From: Phaseolus vulgaris
Lineage: Eukaryota > Streptophyta > Magnoliopsida > Fabales > Fabaceae
NCBI RefSeq assembly: GCF_000499845.2
Contig: NC_023751.2
Location: forward strand, 30,909,475 to 30,973,474
Direction of reading: 5' to 3'
Length of the DNA: 64,000 nucleotides
Numbering within the stretch: the stretch's first letter is position 1; each line of letters opens with the position of its first letter. A program made the position numbers and the translations under genes. Under the pieces are notes generated by a model. The model did no database searches, had not been told where the DNA came from, and worked only from the letters and a program-made list of their open reading frames with translations. Shown here piece after piece: positions 59,101 through 64,000 of the stretch.

Positions 59101-61020
59101 ACTATCCAAATTTTCCTTGCTTGATCGATTTCGTTTATTGTGAGAACCAACCTTCGGATACAATGCAATTTCCTCACATTCATTCTCACCTAAATTTTCC
59201 TCACTCAAAGAATGTTTACGCAATCTTTTCCTGCTGGTTGGCTCAGACTCCTCATTACTATTTTCACCAATATCACTCAAGCTTCCACTTGCACTATTTT
59301 CACGATCCTCCTCATCAAACAAAAGAACCCCATTGCTCTTGTATTTCACAGGTATATCCTCAGTTGGGGACTTCATAGACGAAGGAATAACATTGTCCCA
59401 AATACCATACTTCCCCATAACATCCACAACAGCCAAAGCGTTTCCAATTGGCTTCCACGCCATGCAACACACTATTTCATCAAACCTCTGTCTGTCAATG
59501 TCCTGCTTCCTACTAACATCCCAGATCAGAACCTGCCTGTCTAAACCAGAGGTAGCAATGTACTTGCCATTGGGAGACCAACACAAGAAACATATTGGCC
59601 GTATGTGATCTCCTCTCAAAGAAAACAACTTCTCAGCAGTGTCCCTGTCATACATTACAACATCATTTTTCAAACCAGGAACGGCTAAGGTCTCACCATC
59701 AGGACTCCAGCAAAGAACATTCATAGCTGAAATATCTAGTCCAGTGTCAGGAGCTATGCCTTTGAGGTTATGAATGATTTTCCCAGACTGAAGCTCCCAC
59801 AAAATAACAGTTCCAGTTGAATCCATAGAGGCTAAGTATTCCCCGTTAGGGTCAAAAGCCAAGCCAGTGACAGACCCTTTATGTCCTTTAAGAACCCTAG
59901 TAATGGTACCATCAAATGTATTAATAAGCTTGATACCCTCATCATCACCAGCAGCAGCCACCATGCTCCCTGATTTGTTAAATGCCAGGGAGCGTATTGG
60001 AAGTGTAAACCTTGTAATGTTTCTCTCAAACTCTCCACCTGCCAAGCATCAACCCTAAAATCCATTAAAATCTAAACATAAAAACAAGTGTCTAAAGTTT
60101 TTAAAACAATGGCAAAACGAGCATGAAATTGAGTTAAGTGTATCGGGAAGAGCTTATGAAAAAAACTGTTTATAAGCTGTATTAGTCATATTTAGAAAAA
60201 GTCTACAAAATAGCTAAAGAACTTCGTTTAACTTATTGAATAAATCCGTATTAACTTGTGTAGCTAAATGTACCCTTAACATATAGGGGCCTTGTACCAG
60301 TCCAAAATGCAATTGGTCAATCTTTTTTTTGCTGGATCCAATTCGTTCAGTTCTACTACTGGTAAGAAATAAAATATTCAGTTACTCACTAACCACAAGA
60401 AGAAACGTTTGGGTAAAATTTATAAAAAATGAAGTCTATTGTAATGCCTTCACATACATTTCTAACCTGTTTTAGTCCCTAAAATTTTGAATGGTAGTGA
60501 TTATACGCGGGTGGATGAACTAAAATGACTAATTTATAAGTGTAACGCCTAAAATGCAAAAAGATTGTATAGAAATGAGTAATTAAACCCAAATAAAAAC
60601 ATCCTGGAAGAAATTACAAGAATGTTGTATGCCATACACAATTTGAAATAGTAGAAGTCCATATTCAATTGAAGAAATGTTGTTGCTTAATCCAATTGGT
60701 TCAGTTCACATTGACGGGGTTCAAAGAGAAAAGAATAGAGTACCGGGGAACTTGTAGAGTTTGACGGAACGATCAATGGATCCGGAAGCGAGGCAAGTGG
60801 AATTGGGGCTTAGAGCCAAGGCAGTGACGCCGTCGCGGTGGTGGCGGAGGATTTTGGGAGAGATGGAGGGAGAAAGGGGGTCGTGGATACAGATGGAGAT
60901 GTCGGAAGAGGAAGCGGTAACCAAATGAGTGGCTTGCTGGTCCCACAGAACGGAGCAGAAAGACGCGCGCCCTCCAATGGCACCGTGTGCCTCCCTTAAC
61001 TTCACCGACCGGACCTTCAT
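56109..61020 (-). CDS. CTF4: CTF4/WDHD1-like replisome protein (EOL1-type)
   Basis: Twelve exons on the minus strand: 61020-60744, 60038-58936, 58803-58627, 58429-58316, 58115-58011, 57840-57706, 57603-57548, 57450-57351, 57263-57147, 56986-56860, 56765-56635, 56537-56109. All junctions are GT-AG and the frame is continuous, giving 956 aa. Residues ~10-330 form an N-terminal WD40 propeller (e.g. VILWEL, VLIWDV, GKYGIWD). An acidic/Ser linker with a basic patch SRKRLRKHS (361-369) follows. From AFQPGSTPLQPGKRRF (~424-439) comes the conserved middle SepB-type propeller, with DFHDTGSTPRVP and GEKNMSTLMYRPFSSW. The C-terminus is polar and ends NPFLKSTIK. By family knowledge this is the Ctf4/AND-1 hub linking the CMG helicase to DNA polymerase alpha. 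The Arabidopsis homologue EOL1 also contacts Polycomb proteins. The HMG box of animal WDHD1 is absent, as I recall for plants. Intact. Confidence 0.94.
60133..60280. mobile_element. Short MITE-like palindromic element in CTF4 intron 1
   Basis: GTTAAGTGTA at the left and TACCCTTAAC at the right are near-perfect inverted ends of a 148-bp segment. The interior holds 'gagcttatgaaaaaaactgtttataagctg', a motif of common legume MITEs. Confidence 0.5.
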
Positions 61021-61042
61021 GGCGCCTTCCTAAACGGTTCGC

Positions 61043-61054
61043 TTTGGCGCGAAA
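61043..61054 (-). promoter_or_regulatory. E2F-like site in CTF4 leader
   Basis: TTTGGCGCGAAA lies 23-34 bp upstream of the CTF4 ATG. It matches the E2F consensus TTTSSCGC on both strands. Plant S-phase genes commonly carry such sites. Confidence 0.65.
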
Positions 61055-61059
61055 AGGAG

Positions 61060-61110
61060 GAGGAAGAAGAAGAAGAAGAAGAAGAAGAAGAAGAAGAAGA
61101 AGAAGAAGAA
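61060..61110. repeat. (GAA)n microsatellite in CTF4 leader
   Basis: A GGA/GAA repeat of about 50 bp on the plus strand, so CTT-rich in the CTF4 transcript, lies about 40-90 bp before the start codon. It probably falls in the 5' UTR. Confidence 0.9.
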
Positions 61111-61187
61111 TGAGGTTTAGTTTGAGGGAAGTGAGAGAAGGGAATGAATCTAAATATAAACCAGAACCCTCAACTCAAGCTCAATTC

Positions 61188-61203
61188 TTTTGGGCGCCAA
61201 AAT
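61188..61203. promoter_or_regulatory. Second E2F-like palindrome, CTF4 promoter
   Basis: TTTTGGGCGCCAAAAT; its minus strand contains TTTTGGCGCC. About 170 bp upstream of the CTF4 ATG. A weaker CTTGGCGGGA lies at 61,223-61,232. Confidence 0.6.
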
Positions 61204-61302
61204 AGGGTTTGTGTTTTTGGAACTTGGCGGGAGTGATAGTAACTATTTTTTTTACAAAGAATTGGGCTTCGCTTCCAATGATCTCCAACATAGGCTTCGT
61301 TA

Positions 61303-61320
61303 TGGGGTTTAGGGTTTATT
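61303..61320 (-). promoter_or_regulatory. Telo-box pair, CTF4 promoter
   Basis: The minus strand reads AATAAACCCTAAACCCC, two overlapping telomere-like AAACCCTA units. A further AAACCCTA lies at about 61,203-61,211, and a Site II-like AGCCCAAT at 61,262-61,269. These are typical of plant genes expressed in dividing cells. Confidence 0.6.
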
Positions 61321-61379
61321 GACTTCTAAATTATGAAATCAAACTTGGGAATGGTATTCAGATTATATGATCTATAATC

Positions 61380-61735
61380 AATTAGTTTTTTATTAATTTC
61401 AAAGATAATTATAGAATTTGAAAGTTAACATTAATGACTTTTGCATTCTAAAATACAAATTTCAATGTGTAATCTAAAATAATATAAAATTTGTATTATA
61501 AATTGTCCAATTCAAAATACAGTATACTGTGGATGGTAAAATCTAAAATAAAAAATTGTATTTCGAATTACACGAAATTTACCATCTAAAATAAAGATTT
61601 GTATTCTGATTATACCGTCTAAAATATAAATTTGTATTCTGAATAATAGAATTTGAAATCAATAATTTTAGTAATTTTGAAAATACAGGGTGAAGGAGGA
61701 AAACATAAGGGTGCAGGAAGATATTATTGGATTTG
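61380..61735. mobile_element. Truncated Mutator-type MITE, copy B
   Basis: The right end at about 61,675-61,730, read on the minus strand, is 'cttcctgcacccttatgttttcctccttcaccctgtattttcaaaa'. This parallels the left end of the intact copy at 61,771. The left end is not recognisable. The interior repeats 'aatctaaaat' and 'tttgtattctgaa' motifs. Confidence 0.5.
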
Positions 61736-61770
61736 TTTCAAATATTTTGGGCTTTTATTTTTAGGTCATT

Positions 61771-62119
61771 GGCTGCTTCTTCCTACACCTCCATACCTTC
61801 TTCTCTCACCTCCATAGATTTTCGTATTTTCAAAAATGTCCTTCTGTAATATTCTGGATTACATAATCCGGAAGTCATTTTTCAAATTTGTAATTAGCTT
61901 TCGGATTATATAATCCAGAAGTTTTTTTCCAGATTATATAATTTGGAAGTCTTTTTTAACTTCGGGATTATGTAATCCATAAGTCTTTTTTCAAATACGT
62001 TTCCGGATTACATAATCCGGAAGTTATTCTATGGGATGGCACAAGAAGGATAAAAATGTATTTTCATGTTGTGTATGGAGGTGCCAGAAGAAGAAATGGA
62101 GGCGCATGAAGAAACAGTC
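61771..62119. mobile_element. Intact Mutator-type MITE with palindrome array, copy C
   Basis: A 349-bp element flanked by an exact 9-bp direct repeat TAGGTCATT (61,762-61,770 and 62,120-62,128), the target-duplication length of Mutator-like elements. Terminal inverted repeats are about 40 bp (left GGCTGCTTCTTCCTACACC, right minus strand GACTGTTTCTTCATGCGCC). Inside, 61,855-62,022 holds five palindromes such as CCGGATTACATAATCCGG, most followed by AAGT. No coding capacity. Confidence 0.8.
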
Positions 62120-62129
62120 TAGGTCATTT

Positions 62130-63238
62130 TGTTTTTTGTTTTTTGTTTTTGTTACTCACCACCATTGTTTAGGCCCAACGCACGTTTTTATATATACACC
62201 AGTTTTGCTATTTTAAAAAGACGCTCTGGTCCCATTCATTAGCCTAGCACGTATCTTTATATATAAACCAATATTGTTTTTTAAAAGAAAAAAGCTCAGG
62301 GCCCATTCATTCGGCCCATAATATTTTCTATTGGCCATCCCTTTTCATTTATACACCCACCAGTTTTTATTTTCTTTTAAAAAATGTTTTTGTTATTTGC
62401 CATGTGTTTCTTACATATAGAGTCACCAAAAAAAAATTAAAATTAAAAATAAATAAAAATATAATTTTGGGACTATGTTTATACACCCAAATAAATTTTA
62501 GATACTTGTATCACTGCATACCTCATCTCATTTAATTAACTATGAATCTTTGAAAAAAGTATATGAATAATTACGCATCATCTCCTATCCAATACATTTT
62601 TTCTAAAATAAATATGTTTTTTTTTCAAATAAAATTTACGTAAACAATCAATATTATTGATGAATAGTTTATTAATTTGTTTACTGTATAATTCATAAAG
62701 AGTATTAAGCATAATCTTTCTCAATGTCATATACTACAATCGGCATAAATTATAAAAAACCTAAAATCCTACAAAATATTAAAATTTCAAAACTAAAAAT
62801 TATTAACAGAACGAGTAGTTTTGGTGAGAACTATGTAATTCATTATTTTCCATTGTGAATGGAAATATGTAGGAGTAAGTTCAATAGTTCACTTTTTCAA
62901 AACAAAATTATCCCTTAGTATTATATAATTCCTTGTGTTTCTATTGTGAATAGAAATATGTAGGAGAAGGTTAATTCTAGTCGGGTTTAGGGTTTACTTT
63001 TAATCAACATATATTTTATCTTTTAGAACTACCTAATCCCTAATTTTCAATTGTGAATATTATCTTTGTTTTTTTTTATGCATTTTTGTTTTTTTTTTGA
63101 AAAAATAAAACTTCATGAAAACCATTTTCATCTTGTATATTTATTTTAAAGTACAGGCTTAGAATAAGCATTGTAGGTCTTAAGACCTTCCTACATGTAA
63201 TCGGCTATCATATCCTAAATATGGTTTCACAAACTATT
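62130..63238. other. AT-rich intergenic region
   Basis: Low-complexity A/T DNA with a locally repeated 'ttgtgaat.gaaatatgtaggag' (62,855 and 62,946). No gene or clear element seen. Confidence 0.5.
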
Positions 63239-63959
63239 TGATGGAGGAGGGCCAAGTACACATCACCATGGAAGTCAAGACCCAAGACTAGACCGTGATG
63301 AGCGTCTAGACTCAAGAAAGGAGCGTCTAGGACATGATGAAGGGAGGCTACACATGGAGCGTCTAGGATGAGGCCTAGACCGTCTAGGACCTATTACAAG
63401 GTCAATGGCTAAGCACATTCACGCCCAAATGGATCTAGCCACGGATGGAAGAGAGAAAACCTTGTATATGTTACATGGAGGCCCATTAGGGGTGGCTTAG
63501 TAATTAGTGTAGTGTTAGAAAGCACAAACTTGTCTTATATGTGATTTACCCTAGATTTTGTGCACATTCTAGAACTTTAGCACACATGACCGACCATGTG
63601 GTCCATGTGCCATGTGCCTTCTCATTTCCATTTCATTTTGCTCACATTTCATGTGTAATTAGCTTAGGATTTACGGTCTCCTTAGCCTATAAAAGGAGAT
63701 GCCTAACTCTTGTATTTTTAAGATTAATGAGAGAAAAGTTATGCTGCCAACATTGTGCCATACTTTGCTTTTCCCTAGTTTCTAGGATCTAATCTTCATC
63801 TTCATCACCTACCATAGGGCTGGCCGAACCTCCCTCTTTCCATACACATCATGCACCTTCAAGATCACCATAGCTCCTAGGAGGATCTTGCACATTTCAA
63901 TCCATAGCTTCCGCACCCTTGATCATGATTCCGAGAAGAGCTCCATGAATTTGCCATCA
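63239..63959 (+). mobile_element. 5' LTR of a retrotransposon running off the window
   Basis: The 721-bp segment begins TGATGG and ends CCATCA, a perfect 6-bp terminal inversion with the canonical TG...CA ends. A TATA box (CCTATAAAAGG) lies at about 63,687-63,697. Right after the LTR comes TGGTATCATGAGC (63,962-63,974), one base from the TGGTATCA-GAGC primer-binding site for initiator Met-tRNA. The internal region lies beyond base 64,000, so superfamily and intactness cannot be judged. Confidence 0.75.
63285..63392. repeat. Repeated GCGTCTAG motif within the LTR
   Basis: AGCGTCTAG occurs at about 63,301, 63,322 and 63,358. Variants ACCGTCTAGG (about 63,380) and CTAGACCGT (about 63,288 and 63,375) make an irregular array in the LTR's first part. 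Confidence 0.7.
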
Positions 63960-63961
63960 TT

Positions 63962-63974
63962 TGGTATCATGAGC
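63962..63974 (+). promoter_or_regulatory. Retrotransposon primer-binding site
   Basis: TGGTATCATGAGC follows the LTR end by two bases. It is complementary to the 3' end of initiator Met-tRNA apart from one inserted T. Confidence 0.65.
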
Positions 63975-64000
63975 ATAAGTTCTTCAAAGATGAGTAGTTC

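Noticed and set aside
59121..60058. Plus-strand open frames opposite CTF4 exon 2
   Set aside because: Antisense shadows of the WD40 coding exon.
61855..62022. A CRISPR-like array of repeats and spacers
   Set aside because: The repeats are short diverged palindromes inside a transposon with its own target duplication in a plant genome; no cas genes.

Overview
This is plant nuclear DNA, most likely from a legume and by overall impression a phaseoloid one (Phaseolus/Vigna/Glycine group). The evidence is split genes with canonical GT-AG introns, a Dof factor, a DYW-type PPR protein, a plastid-type SppA protease, AT-rich intergenic DNA, and many decayed LTR retrotransposons and MITEs of kinds I associate with legumes. 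The species-level call is an impression, not a measurement.

Layout. 1-5.4 kb is AT-rich and holds an LTR-like repeat, a GC-rich block that looks like nuclear-integrated organelle DNA with a group II intron hairpin (about 0.89-1.62 kb), and a tRNA-derived SINE-like element beside it. 5.5-7.5 kb is a three-exon gene for an unassigned plant protein (345 aa). 7.5-18.4 kb has no intact gene: an En/Spm (CACTA)-like remnant, a copia LTR/PBS/gag fragment on the minus strand, a 98-bp tandem duplication and a second decayed copia gag. 18.8-19.8 kb is an intronless Dof gene (318 aa, Dof5.4/OBP4-like). 20-32 kb is transposon territory: a decayed copia pol interrupted by a hAT-like MITE, a palindrome-filled Mutator-type MITE, LTR-like segments rich in TAATCGATTA, and an unassigned open segment near 26 kb.

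32.2-45.9 kb is a complete 13-exon chloroplast SPPA gene (668 aa) whose first intron has been enlarged to 5.1 kb by an antisense copia element. 48.6-51.5 kb is an intronless 982-aa PPR-DYW gene with a GC-rich 5' part. 52-54.7 kb is another copia remnant that lacks a recognisable reverse transcriptase. 55.0-55.6 kb is an intronless bZIP gene (188 aa, minus). 56.1-61.0 kb is a complete 12-exon CTF4/WDHD1 (EOL1-like) replisome gene (956 aa, minus); its upstream region carries E2F-like sites and telo-boxes. 61.3-62.1 kb has two more copies of the Mutator-type MITE, one with an exact 9-bp target duplication. The window ends inside a retrotransposon whose 721-bp 5' LTR (63,239-63,959) and primer-binding site are visible.

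The genes are independent single-copy nuclear genes rather than a cluster. SPPA acts in plastids, the PPR protein probably edits organelle RNA, CTF4 works at the replication fork, and Dof and bZIP are transcription factors. I see no obviously new enzymatic system. The most distinctive unexplained signals are structural: palindromes paired at a 20-21 bp pitch in the retrotransposon-derived segments, and arrays of short palindromes inside the Mutator-type MITEs.
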